14,240 nucleotides of DNA, taken from positions 1 through 14,240 of the forward strand of contig NZ_CALEVF010000147.1 of the NCBI RefSeq assembly GCF_937920395.1, given 5' to 3'. Below are positions 6,906 to 13,137 of the stretch, one piece after another (the first letter of the stretch is position 1; the number at the start of each line of letters is the position of its first letter). The translations under genes and the position numbers were made by a program. Below the pieces are notes generated by a model. That model worked only from the letters and a program-made list of their open reading frames with translations, had not been told where the DNA came from and did not search any database. The stretch is from an uncultured Clostridium sp. (GTDB lineage: Bacteria > Bacillota > Clostridia > Clostridiales > Clostridiaceae).

Positions 6906-7130
6906 CTATTTATTATTATTTTTGCTTTTGTTCCATACATCTATAACCTTTGAAACAATTAATTGAATAATAACAAAGATAATCATTAATATTGCAAAAC
7001 GTAATACAGTAGCTAATGAAAATATGCCTCCTTTAAGTCCTAAATAATCATTCACAGCAACACCTATAATAAATGTAACGAACCAACTTATAAAAACAAC
7101 CCAAGAATTATTTTTTTTAATCTGTCTCAT
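6906..7130 (-). CDS. Small two-helix membrane protein (74 aa), unknown function
   Basis: I do not recognise the family. The chain has a basic N-terminus (MRQIKKNN), two hydrophobic segments (about 9-27 and 40-62) separated by a short loop 'NDYLGLKGGIFSLA', and a lysine/asparagine-rich tail 'WNKSKNNNK', so both ends should be inside. The ribosome binding site is unusual: a run of seven G before AATAT and the ATG, rather than AGGAGG. It lies 39 nt after the 63-residue gene on the same strand and is probably co-transcribed with it. The layout of basic head, two helices and K/N tail resembles the 79-residue protein beside the two-component system. The three small proteins may be related in function, but this is inference from size, topology and position only. 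Confidence 0.7.
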   Translation of the reverse strand: MRQIKKNNSWVVFISWFVTFIIGVAVNDYLGLKGGIFSLATVLRFAILMIIFVIIQLIVSKVIDVWNKSKNNNK

Positions 7131-7169
7131 ATATTCCCCCCCATAAAAAAACCTTGTAATTAACTACTT

Positions 7170-7361
7170 TTACTTTGAATTATTTTTTTTATTATATTTT
7201 TTTTCAGATTTATACGAAAGATGCCATTGTATAAAATTCAAAATTAAAAGAAAAGCCCATAAACACACGACAGTATTAAATTTTCCATAATGTATCCAAG
7301 TGAATAGCAGAACTAGAATATTAATAATTGTTAGAGTCCACTTTGTCTTATTCATTTTCAT
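7170..7361 (-). CDS. Small two-helix membrane protein (63 aa), unknown function
   Basis: I do not recognise the family. After MKMNKTKW come two hydrophobic segments (about 9-24 and 29-45), with 'WIHYGKFN' between them and a strongly basic tail (KSEKKYNKKNNSK). A near-perfect ribosome binding site AAAGGAGG is spaced 9 nt from the first ATG; a second in-frame ATG two codons later (M3) is possible. A TATAAT box about 36 nt upstream may be its promoter. It is the first of two small membrane-protein genes read in the same direction. The strong ribosome binding site and consistent topology argue that it is a real gene despite its length. Confidence 0.68.
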   Translation of the reverse strand: MKMNKTKWTLTIINILVLLFTWIHYGKFNTVVCLWAFLLILNFIQWHLSYKSEKKYNKKNNSK

Positions 7362-7396
7362 TTTACTTTTCCTCCTTTAAAACAGAATTAATCTTG

Positions 7397-7402
7397 ATTA
7401 TA
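7397..7402 (-). promoter_or_regulatory. Candidate -10 box for the 63-aa/74-aa gene pair
   Basis: The minus strand reads TATAAT here, predicting a start near 7390 and a leader of about 29 nt before the 63-residue gene. The -35 region (ATGCAA at 17 nt) is poor. Confidence 0.4.
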
Positions 7403-7501
7403 AGCTCTAAAATAGTTATTTGCATTTATTTATATAAATTCATCTAACACCTACAACACATATGTTTAAGATTAGAATGTTACGTACTAAAACTTATAAA
7501 T

Positions 7502-7900
7502 TTATAAGCGATAAAAACGATTATCTTCATTATATGTAAATCCAAATTTTTTATAAAAATTATGAAGATCGCTTTTTGCTATTAGTCCAACAAATGATTC
7601 CTCTGAGCAATTCATTCTGATGTATCCCATTATTTTTTCCATAATTCTAATACCAATTTTATGTTTTTGAAATTTTGGTGATACAATTATATCGTGAACA
7701 TAAAAAACTGTTGCTCCATCTCCTACAACTCTTCCGAATCCAATAAGAGTTCCTTCACATTCAACGCATAAACAATAACACGAATTGCTTATTCCTTTTC
7801 TGGTAGCGTCTATATCTAATGAACCCCAACCAACTTGTTTCCTTAATTCAATATATTGTTTTGTATCTGGTAATTTCTCACTGATTACAACATTCTCCAT
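7502..7900 (-). CDS. GNAT-family N-acetyltransferase
   Basis: This 132-residue single-domain GNAT enzyme transfers an acetyl group from acetyl-CoA to an unknown amine. The fold is visible in order: an N-terminal helix 'DTKQYIELRKQVGW', strand 'CYCLCVECEGTLIGFGRVVG', strand 'ATVFYVHDIIVSPKFQ', the acetyl-CoA pyrophosphate loop 'QKHKIGIRIMEKIM' (79-92) and the closing 'LHNFYKKFGF' (112-121). The usual final glycine of the Q/RxxGxG loop is replaced (QKHKIG), a common variation. The GGAGGAAGAG ribosome binding site is well placed. The remnant of a second GNAT gene lies immediately upstream. A 16-bp palindrome, CTTATAAATTTATAAG, overlaps the stop codon. The gene appears self-contained; its substrate cannot be read from the sequence. 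Confidence 0.88.
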   Translation of the reverse strand: MENVVISEKLPDTKQYIELRKQVGWGSLDIDATRKGISNSCYCLCVECEGTLIGFGRVVGDGATVFYVHDIIVSPKFQKHKIGIRIMEKIMGYIRMNCSEESFVGLIAKSDLHNFYKKFGFTYNEDNRFYRL

Positions 7901-7964
7901 AACTCTTCCTCCAAGGTAATCCGTAATTTTTTACTGTTCCGTTATATTGAAAAAATATTATGAA

Positions 7965-8048
7965 TTAATACTCTTCTTTTAAAATTGCCATAATAATCTT
8001 ATCATGGAATTCTCCATTTTTGTAAAATACTTGTCTCAAACCCTTTCT
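7965..8048 (-). pseudogene. Remnant of a second GNAT acetyltransferase (C-terminal 27 codons)
   Basis: Translating the minus strand gives 'RKGLRQVFYKNGEFHDKIIM' followed by AILKEEY and a stop. This is the characteristic last segment of RimJ/RimL/SpeG-like GNAT proteins (an LR..FYKNG..HD...M..L..EY pattern). A TAA interrupts the frame just before it (8049-8051). Sequence beyond it ('CDANNLDGKLAN') stays open only to a second stop near 8087. No start codon or upstream domain remains. It lies between the promoter-bearing repeat copy 2 and the intact GNAT gene, so transcription from that repeat would run through the remnant into the intact gene. Confidence 0.65.
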
Positions 8049-8112
8049 TTAATTTGCTAATTTTCCATCTAAATTATTTGCGTCACACTAGTCTATAAAT
8101 TCCTAATATCGC

Positions 8113-8182
8113 ATAAATAATTATACCATAATTTACATAAATTATTTATAATTACAGTTCTTATAAAATTGGAGCATATCAC
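8113..8182 (-). repeat. 70-bp direct repeat, copy 2, carrying an extended -10 promoter
   Basis: This is the same element as 6693-6762, in the same orientation, with five substitutions. The minus strand again reads TATGGTATAAT (TATAAT at 8120-8125), and none of the substitutions touches it. It lies upstream of the GNAT remnant, and a transcript from here would reach the intact GNAT gene after a leader of about 210 nt. Outside the 70-bp core, clear similarity between the two loci ends abruptly. Confidence 0.8.
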
Positions 8183-8292
8183 TTTATTAGTCATTCTATT
8201 CTCCCCTTTTTATAAGTAAAAATAAATTAGGTAGCACTTTCATAGTAATAATACTAAACAAAATATTATGAGAAATTCATATATCTCTCTTT

Positions 8293-8312
8293 AGTATAAA
8301 GAAGTATAAAGA
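8293..8312. repeat. Tandem 10-bp duplication in an otherwise empty interval
   Basis: AGTATAAAGA occurs twice in direct tandem. The surrounding interval (8183-8359) separates repeat copy 2 from the promoter of the plus-strand regulator; I see no gene, terminator or RNA element in it. Confidence 0.5.
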
Positions 8313-8359
8313 TTAAACAAATTTATATTAAACTATGTTAAATATTTGAGATTTACAGT

Positions 8360-8385
8360 TATAATGTATATACTTAAATAAGTAT
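8360..8385 (+). promoter_or_regulatory. Promoter -10 box with overlapping inverted-repeat operator
   Basis: TATAAT (8360-8365) would start transcription near 8372. An inverted repeat, ATACTTA-AA-TAAGTAT (8370-8385, 7-2-7), sits exactly over that start, a classical position for a repressor. The -35 (GTTAAA at 17 nt) is weak. The transcript would carry the leader ORF, two hairpins and the CD3324-family gene. Autoregulation by that gene product is conceivable but not shown. Confidence 0.45.
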
Positions 8386-8444
8386 ACAATGGTAAAATAT
8401 AATTAAATAAAAATTATATATATGTGAAAGGGGTAGTGTTATAT

Positions 8445-8471
8445 ATGAAAAAATATGTTATTTGTGCATAG
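8445..8471 (+). CDS. Possible 8-codon leader peptide MKKYVICA
   Basis: ATG at 8445 opens a short ORF ending TAG at 8469-8471. GAAAGGGG lies about 13 nt upstream, a usable though distant ribosome binding site. The stop codon lies inside the 5' strand of a hairpin, TGCATAGC-aaag-GCTATTGCA (8465-8485, one bulge), so a ribosome on the ORF would disrupt that structure. The arrangement resembles attenuator or stalling leaders that precede regulated genes. At this length, chance is a serious alternative. Confidence 0.35.
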   Translation: MKKYVICA

Positions 8472-8526
8472 CAAAGGCTATTGCATAATATATAATAGTT
8501 AGATTTATGAAATAGACTTTGCTCAA

Positions 8527-8552
8527 TCCTAAAAAAAACTTTATATTTAGGA
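8527..8552 (+). promoter_or_regulatory. Hairpin sequestering the CD3324-family ribosome binding site
   Basis: TCCTAAA (8527-8533) pairs with TTTAGGA (8546-8552) around a 12-nt A/T-rich loop. The 3' strand covers the first four bases of the AGGAGG site (8549-8554) of the following gene, so the closed form would limit translation. It is short and AT-rich, hence weak on its own. Confidence 0.4.
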
Positions 8553-8560
8553 GGAGCATA

Positions 8561-8830
8561 ATGAGCTATATTAAAGCAACTGATATATTACCACAAAAAC
8601 TTTTAGAAGTAATTCAAACTTATTTAGATGGTGAATATTTATATATTCCCAGAAAAGAAAGTAATAAAAAGAATTGGGGAGAAAGTACAAAAATCAAAGA
8701 AGAACTTACACTTAGAAATGCAAATATTTATAAAGAATATAAAAGTGATGTTTGTATAAAAATTCTTGCTTTGAAATACTATTTATCAGAAAAGAGTATA
8801 CAAAGAATTATTTTAGAAACGAGAAAGTAA
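8561..8830 (+). CDS. CD3324-family protein, small helix-turn-helix regulator
   Basis: This 89-residue protein matches the clostridial CD3324 family as I recall it: 'MSYIKATDILPQKLLEVIQT', then 'YLDGEYLYIPRKESNKKNWG', a variable middle, and a C-terminal helix-turn-helix 'ILALKYYLSEKSIQRIILE' (about 67-85). The fold resembles the Mor/phage-activator group, so DNA binding is likely but targets are unknown. I chose the ATG at 8561 because AGGAGG ends 6 nt upstream; an in-frame extension 14 codons upstream has no such site and runs through the hairpin covering the ribosome binding site. A strong terminator follows the stop. Upstream lie a possible operator, a leader ORF and two hairpins, which is much regulation for such a small gene. 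The methyltransferase downstream is beyond the terminator and may be transcribed separately or by readthrough. Confidence 0.85.
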   Translation: MSYIKATDILPQKLLEVIQTYLDGEYLYIPRKESNKKNWGESTKIKEELTLRNANIYKEYKSDVCIKILALKYYLSEKSIQRIILETRK

Positions 8831-8846
8831 TGTTAGCGATTAAATA

Positions 8847-8874
8847 TGCCATAACGCAATTTTGCGTTATGGCA
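8847..8874 (+). terminator. Rho-independent terminator after the CD3324-family gene
   Basis: TGCCATAACGCA pairs perfectly with TGCGTTATGGCA (12 bp, 4-nt loop ATTT), followed by CATTTTCATTT. It begins 17 nt after the stop codon and is the strongest hairpin in this part of the window. Confidence 0.82.
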
Positions 8875-8967
8875 CATTTTCATTTCAGAACTATTCTTAA
8901 GGTTGTTGTTTCATTAGCAGTAATAGTATACTTTTATTATAGTATTTAGAGAGGTTGTGTAATTTAT

Positions 8968-9639
8968 ATGAAAGATGATAAAATCAAATTAGAAGAAATG
9001 AGTAGTTTTTTTAATAATCGTGCTGATGGATATGAAGAACATATGATGAATAATGTAGATGGAGCGGATAAATATTATATTGAAACTGCGAAATTAATAC
9101 CAAAAATTAATGGGTTAAAACTACTTGATTTGGGGTGTGGAACTGGTTTAGAATTAGATGAAATTTTTAAGATAAATCCAACAGTTATGGTTACCGGAGT
9201 CGATTTAGCTAAAGATATGATGGAAAAAATAAAACAAAAACACAGTGATAAATTAAGCCAACTTAATCTTATTGTCGATAGTTATTTCAGTTATGATATG
9301 GGTGAGTTCGTATTTGATGTTGCTTTGTCTGTAGAAACACTTCATCATTTCACTCACAAAGAAAAGACTAAATTATATAAGAAAATTTTCAAAAGTTTAA
9401 AACCAAATGGTTTCTATATTGAAACTGATTATATAGCTCCAAACCAAGATTATGAAGATTTTCATTTTAATGAGAATAAGAGAATTCGTTCTGAGTTAGG
9501 AATAACTGATGGCTTTTATCACTATGATACGCCATGTACTGTGAAAAACCAAATTCAAATGCTTTATAACGTAGGTTTTAAATCAGTAAAAAAAATCTGG
9601 CAACATGAAAATACAGTTATTTTATTGGCAATAAAATAA
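8968..9639 (+). CDS. Class I SAM-dependent methyltransferase
   Basis: This 223-residue Rossmann-fold methyltransferase has motif I 'LLDLGCGTGLELDEI' (from L52, with D54-L-G-C-G-T-G60 binding SAM), the acidic ribose contact in 'TGVDLAKDMMEKI', motif 'FDVALSVETLHHFTHKEK' and the post-III strand 'LKPNGFYIETDYIA'. A short helix 'SSFFNNRADGYEEHM' at 12-26 is common in small-molecule methyltransferases of the UbiE/Tam type. The substrate is not evident. The ribosome binding site is AGAGAGGT, spaced a rather long 12 nt from the ATG. A TATAGT box near 8938 with TTAGCA at 18 nt could be its own promoter, since a strong terminator separates it from the CD3324-family gene. Transcription ends at the shared terminator before the convergent HAD gene. 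Confidence 0.88.
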   Translation: MKDDKIKLEEMSSFFNNRADGYEEHMMNNVDGADKYYIETAKLIPKINGLKLLDLGCGTGLELDEIFKINPTVMVTGVDLAKDMMEKIKQKHSDKLSQLNLIVDSYFSYDMGEFVFDVALSVETLHHFTHKEKTKLYKKIFKSLKPNGFYIETDYIAPNQDYEDFHFNENKRIRSELGITDGFYHYDTPCTVKNQIQMLYNVGFKSVKKIWQHENTVILLAIK

Positions 9640-9774
9640 TATAAATAAGTGATAAAACCAAATAACCCTCAGCAAGGTTAAAATACCAACGAACAAACTA
9701 TTTCTAAAATTAAGTCAATGTTTAAGATAGTAACACTGTTGCAATAGCAATACTAGTACATCCTTAACATATTA

Positions 9775-9803
9775 AACCCCATATCTAATAATGATATGGG
9801 GTT
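9775..9803. terminator. Bidirectional terminator between methyltransferase and HAD genes
   Basis: AACCCCATATC pairs with GATATGGGGTT (11 bp, 7-nt loop). It is followed by ATTTG on the plus strand and by TAAT on the minus strand. It lies between two convergent stops (9639 and 9847). Its core resembles the hairpin at 6797-6836. Confidence 0.75.
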
Positions 9804-9846
9804 ATTTGTATCAGCATAGTATGAAAATTATGTATCTATGTTAAGG

Positions 9847-10521
9847 TTATAAAATATTTTTCAGACTCTCTAAACTATAAATCATTTTTATTTTATCAAC
9901 GGACACTGGTTCACGTTTCCTATTTAACCAAATACCTTTCAATCCTATCTCATTACATGAAACAATATCTGTATATAAGTCATCACCAATATAATAACAT
10001 TCTTGTGGATGCTTATTAACTCGATTACATGCTATAGTAAATAATTTTATATTCGGTTTTGCAATACCAACTTCGCCTGCAGTAATAACATCAGTAAAAT
10101 ATTGTTTAATACCCATTTTTTCTAACTTTAGTAACTGTTGCACTAAATCGCCGTTACTTATAATCCCCAGTTTGTATTTTGATAATTGTCGTAAACAAGG
10201 TATTACATCGTCAAATGGCATCCAACTATTTTCATAATTAATTAAATATCTCTTAAACGTAGTCATAGCTTCTTCGTCAGATAATTTAATGTTTGAATAG
10301 TTGAATAATTCCTTTATTCTTTCAATACGGTGCTGAGCAAATGTTAATTCACCTTTCAAGTATTTGTCAAAATATTTATCAGATATTTGACACCAAAGGT
10401 TATAGAAGCTTTTTTCTTCAACTTTAAAATCATTTTTATATTCTATATAAAAAGCTTTAACCCCAAGAAATTCAGAGCGTTTATGGTCTAATAATGTTCC
10501 ATCTATATCGAAAAAAATCAT
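9847..10521 (-). CDS. HAD-superfamily hydrolase (YjjG/YfnB-like phosphatase)
   Basis: This is a 224-residue cytoplasmic HAD phosphatase. Motif I is 'FFDIDGTLLD' (nucleophile D5, acid/base D7), motif II 'LGIISNGD' (S122), motif III the lysine in 'GIAKPNIKLF' (K155) and motif IV 'YYIGDDLYTDI' (D180, D181, D185). Residues about 16-95 form the helical type-I cap. The motif spacing and the 'TAGEVGIAKPN' segment fit the YjjG/YfnB branch, which dephosphorylates nucleotides and sugar phosphates; the real substrate is unknown. GGGAGG lies 6 nt before the ATG. A perfect extended -10 (TGCTATAAT) about 90 nt upstream suggests that it has its own promoter. It ends at a terminator shared with the convergent methyltransferase. 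Confidence 0.9.
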   Translation of the reverse strand: MIFFDIDGTLLDHKRSEFLGVKAFYIEYKNDFKVEEKSFYNLWCQISDKYFDKYLKGELTFAQHRIERIKELFNYSNIKLSDEEAMTTFKRYLINYENSWMPFDDVIPCLRQLSKYKLGIISNGDLVQQLLKLEKMGIKQYFTDVITAGEVGIAKPNIKLFTIACNRVNKHPQECYYIGDDLYTDIVSCNEIGLKGIWLNRKREPVSVDKIKMIYSLESLKNIL

Positions 10522-10610
10522 CCGTTACCTCCCTCATAATACTTAAAACTATTCTTAAAATAAGCTATCATAATACACAATATTCTATGATGTCGTCTTA
10601 ATTAACAGTA

Positions 10611-10619
10611 ATTATAGCA
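10611..10619 (-). promoter_or_regulatory. Extended -10 promoter of the HAD hydrolase gene
   Basis: The minus strand reads TGCTATAAT, predicting a start near 10604 and an 83-nt leader. No clear -35 is present, which extended -10 promoters tolerate. The gap between this and the DUF2357 remnant holds nothing else I can identify. Confidence 0.5.
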
Positions 10620-10681
10620 TGTTTAATATGTATAATCTTGTTTTATTTGTAATAACACAGTAATATATTTAGGCTTACAAT

Positions 10682-11600
10682 TTAAAGTCTAGTTCCTGTT
10701 TGAATTGGGAATATATTATCAACTTCTTCTATAGATTCTAAGTTAATTCTTAAATATATATCATCCTCTTTAGCAGCTCTTGCTTTAATCTCAGCACAAT
10801 CTTTTCTCTTATATTCTAAGCATTCTTTTATCTTTCCATAATATCTTAATCCACCCTCAAATTCCTAATATTAAGCACAGTATCCGGTCTTTGATTAGTT
10901 GCCCGCGACGAATATGACTTGTTATACCATAACTCTAACCTATTCTTTTTATTAGAATAAATCATCTTAGCCTGTGAGTCCTGGGATAACGTTAAATAGA
11001 ACCCATTATCCTTATACTTTAATATTTCATATTCCTCTACCGTGTAACCTAAATCACTGAGAATATGATGTATTTTCATATAGCACCACATCTCATATAA
11101 TAAATATAGTTTTTTAGGAGTCATTTGATAAAGTCCATCGCCTAAAGCAAGTCCCTTGCTTAGCATAATATACTTTTTATAAACTTCTCTATAACCTGGA
11201 GCCATTTGAAAAACTAAACTCATAGTCTTTTTACCTGTAAGATTGCTAACATTACTAAATCCATTTTTCAGATATTTATTTAATATAGATATCTTGTTTT
11301 TTAAAAACTTATGTAATTCCACTTTATCATCAGTATTGTCACCATTGTTGCAATATAATTTTTATCTTTTCCTTTAATAAATCCATTTTGATTTTCTACA
11401 AGCACTCCTGAATGTTTTCTAAGATAAGCAATTGTATTACGGGAAGGTACTCTTGATTTTTCTACTCTTCTTATAGATTCTATAGTTTCTACATTGTGCT
11501 TAGAATTTGCTATAATTCTTTTTATAGCTCCTTCTAAATCATCAAATATACATCTCAAAATACTAATAAATTCTGCATTGGTTTGATGATTAGTATCCAC
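10682..11600 (-). pseudogene. Broken DUF2357 (McrC-like / PD-(D/E)XK) gene
   Basis: Three fragments in different frames follow each other. Fragment 1 (about 11600-11340) has 'FISILRCIFDDLEGAIKRII' and 'SRVPSRNTIAYLRKHSG', matching the N-terminal region of DUF2357 proteins. It shifts frame near 11335 ('KNYIATM' then 'GDNTDDKVELHKFLKNK'). Fragment 2 (to 10846) has 'MSLVFQMAPGYREVYKKYIM', 'LYEMWCYMKIHHIL' and 'NQRPDTVLNI', the typical lead into the PD-(D/E)XK nuclease core, but it stops there. Fragment 3 (about 10860-10682) reads 'GGLRYYGKIKECLEYKRKD' to 'LESIEEVDNIFPIQTGTRL', a plausible C-terminal tail. The catalytic core between fragments 2 and 3 is deleted. Intact relatives partner with McrB-like AAA ATPases in defence; none is present here. 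The first fragment's GTG has no spaced ribosome binding site. Confidence 0.72.
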
Positions 11601-11621
11601 CTTCTTCTAGGGTATATATGC

Positions 11622-12830
11622 CTACCACTCATCATAATCAGGATATTGCTGTGGTCGTTCTCCTTTACTTTCAATTATTCTTGGATTACATTCTTCATTT
11701 TCTCCATTTTTCATCTCATAAACTTCTATATTAAACTTCCATACATCACCATAATCAAATATATATAAGAAATTCTGTTTTTCAATTAAGTCCAACTCTC
11801 CAATTTTCACTTCATCTGAACAAGGCCCTTCATCACCAATCGGACATTTAAATTCATATTTTGACCATGGTTTTCCATCCATAAAGAATGAATACATATG
11901 GTCATCATCAAATTCAAATGCCTGTTGAATTAAAATATGTAAATCATGTAAGGTCTCACGTGCAGATAATTGTATTTTTGACCAAGTTCCCTTACGTAAG
12001 GATACCTTAAATGTATATACCCCATCGTTAAACTTAATTTTCCTTCTAGGCAGTGTTCTTTCTAATTCTATATCTTGAAATATAGCCTTGAATGGAACAA
12101 AAAATTCTTCTTCAAACACTATATTCCACTCACCATATTCTTTTCTGTGGTTTATATTCCAATCTGTTAAGCTTCTTTTTTTATCTAATATTTTTATTAT
12201 CTTTTCTCCAACTGGCGTTAGTATAACTTCCTTCACAAAGAAGCCCTTTGCTATCTTATATCTTAATTTGAATTCTACATCCTCAATAACATCCATAACT
12301 CCAAAATAGGAAAAATATAATAATAGGGTACTTATATCTCTTGTAAAATCATCTATGTAAATAGTTTTTTTTGCTTTTTCCCCATGAAATGCTTCCATTT
12401 TTATAACAGCTTTAGATACATTTAAATTACAAAAGGATTGAAACTCTAGTCTTTCAAAATCACAATCTACCCACAATATCTCTAATAAAAAAATATATTT
12501 TTCAAGTTCATTTAACTGTTTGAACAATACAACTCTTTCCGTAGGTTTTAGTACTAATTTGCTACCCTTTACTGTTAATTCCACAAATAATTTGCTTTCT
12601 ACTACCAAACTGTAAAATAAATGAATCATATGATATGATAATTGATTACTTTTGGGTGTAACTCCCATTTGTTTAACGCTCATTATTTCATTCATTTCAA
12701 ACAAAAATTTAGTCGATATATACTTAGTAGCTTTTCCTAGTGTTACATCTCTTTTGGATAAATACTCAACAAACTTATCAAAATCTGATAAGAAATTCTT
12801 TATCTTTTCGTTGCTTTTAAATTTCATCAT
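11622..12830 (-). CDS. pRiA4b ORF-3-family protein (402 aa)
   Basis: Residues about 272-400 form the PRiA4_ORF3 domain: 'YTFKVSLRKGTWSKIQLSA', 'LHDLHILIQQAFEFDDDHMY', 'YIFDYGDVWKFNIEVYEM' and the closing 'GERPQQYPDYDEW'. The domain occurs in plasmids, transposon passengers and chromosomes, and its function is not established. The N-terminal 260 residues are unassigned. They include a helical start and a stretch 'GFFVKEVILTPVGEKIIKIL' (196-215) that often precedes the domain in clostridial members. The start ATG at 12830 (followed by another ATG) lacks a well-spaced ribosome binding site; AAGGTG lies about 13 nt away. It lies between a Rpn-type nuclease stub and a DUF2357 pseudogene, on the same strand as a second PRiA4_ORF3 gene. 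It is the only complete gene between two remnants. Confidence 0.85.
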   Translation of the reverse strand: MMKFKSNEKIKNFLSDFDKFVEYLSKRDVTLGKATKYISTKFLFEMNEIMSVKQMGVTPKSNQLSYHMIHLFYSLVVESKLFVELTVKGSKLVLKPTERVVLFKQLNELEKYIFLLEILWVDCDFERLEFQSFCNLNVSKAVIKMEAFHGEKAKKTIYIDDFTRDISTLLLYFSYFGVMDVIEDVEFKLRYKIAKGFFVKEVILTPVGEKIIKILDKKRSLTDWNINHRKEYGEWNIVFEEEFFVPFKAIFQDIELERTLPRRKIKFNDGVYTFKVSLRKGTWSKIQLSARETLHDLHILIQQAFEFDDDHMYSFFMDGKPWSKYEFKCPIGDEGPCSDEVKIGELDLIEKQNFLYIFDYGDVWKFNIEVYEMKNGENEECNPRIIESKGERPQQYPDYDEW

Positions 12831-12918
12831 GTTTTAATTCTCACACCTTCACCATGTATTCTCTTCCATATTCATTACAAAATACCATAGAAGTTAATTT
12901 ACATTATTTTATCTTGTT

Positions 12919-13137
12919 CTATTGTTTTATCTTACTTTTTATTTTTGCTATTTCTTCCTCACTTAACTTAGAGTACTTCTTAATTTTCACAATACTTTCA
13001 CCATCTAGCAACATTTCTTTTACCATTTCTTCTCTAGCATTGATATCACCTTTTTCTATGCCTTTTTCTATACCTCTTTGTTCTTTAGCTGAAACAACCC
13101 ATAGATGACAACTATGAGGTACCTCCTTGCTATTTAT
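12919..13137 (-). pseudogene. C-terminal stub of an Rpn/PD-(D/E)XK transposase-like nuclease
   Basis: The minus strand translates to 'SAKEQRGIEKGIEKGDINAR', 'EEMVKEMLLDGESIVKIKKY' and 'SKLSEEEIAKIKSKIKQ' before TAG at 12919-12921. Glycine-spaced charged repeats followed by 'LLDGESIVKI..YSKLSEEEI' are the usual tail of Rpn (YhgA-like) recombination-promoting nucleases. The catalytic PD-(D/E)XK domain is absent. The frame is open up to the stop of the DUF6933 fusion gene but has no in-frame start before the methionine in EEMVKEM. A perfect AAGGAGGT site (13121-13128) remains upstream without a usable start codon at normal distance, which suggests an internal deletion of most of the gene. Confidence 0.7.

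Noticed and set aside
7493..7508. 16-bp palindrome CTTATAAATTTATAAG at the GNAT stop codon
   Set aside because: It is pure AT-rich symmetry without a loop or T-run; too weak for a terminator and likely chance.
8830..8949. ORF starting ATG at the stop of the CD3324-family gene (MLAIKYAITQF..., 39 aa, hydrophobic end)
   Set aside because: It runs straight through the perfect 12-bp terminator hairpin, so its sequence is explained by that structure, and it has no ribosome binding site of its own.
12854..13108. Plus-strand 84-aa hydrophobic ORF
   Set aside because: It is antisense to the Rpn-type C-terminal stub, whose minus-strand translation is a recognisable charged repeat; the hydrophobic reading is a complement artefact of lysine/glutamate codons.
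13116..13125. Palindrome GAGGTACCTC over the orphan ribosome binding site
   Set aside because: Ten bases, arising from the AGGAGGTACC context; no second copy or nearby element supports a function.
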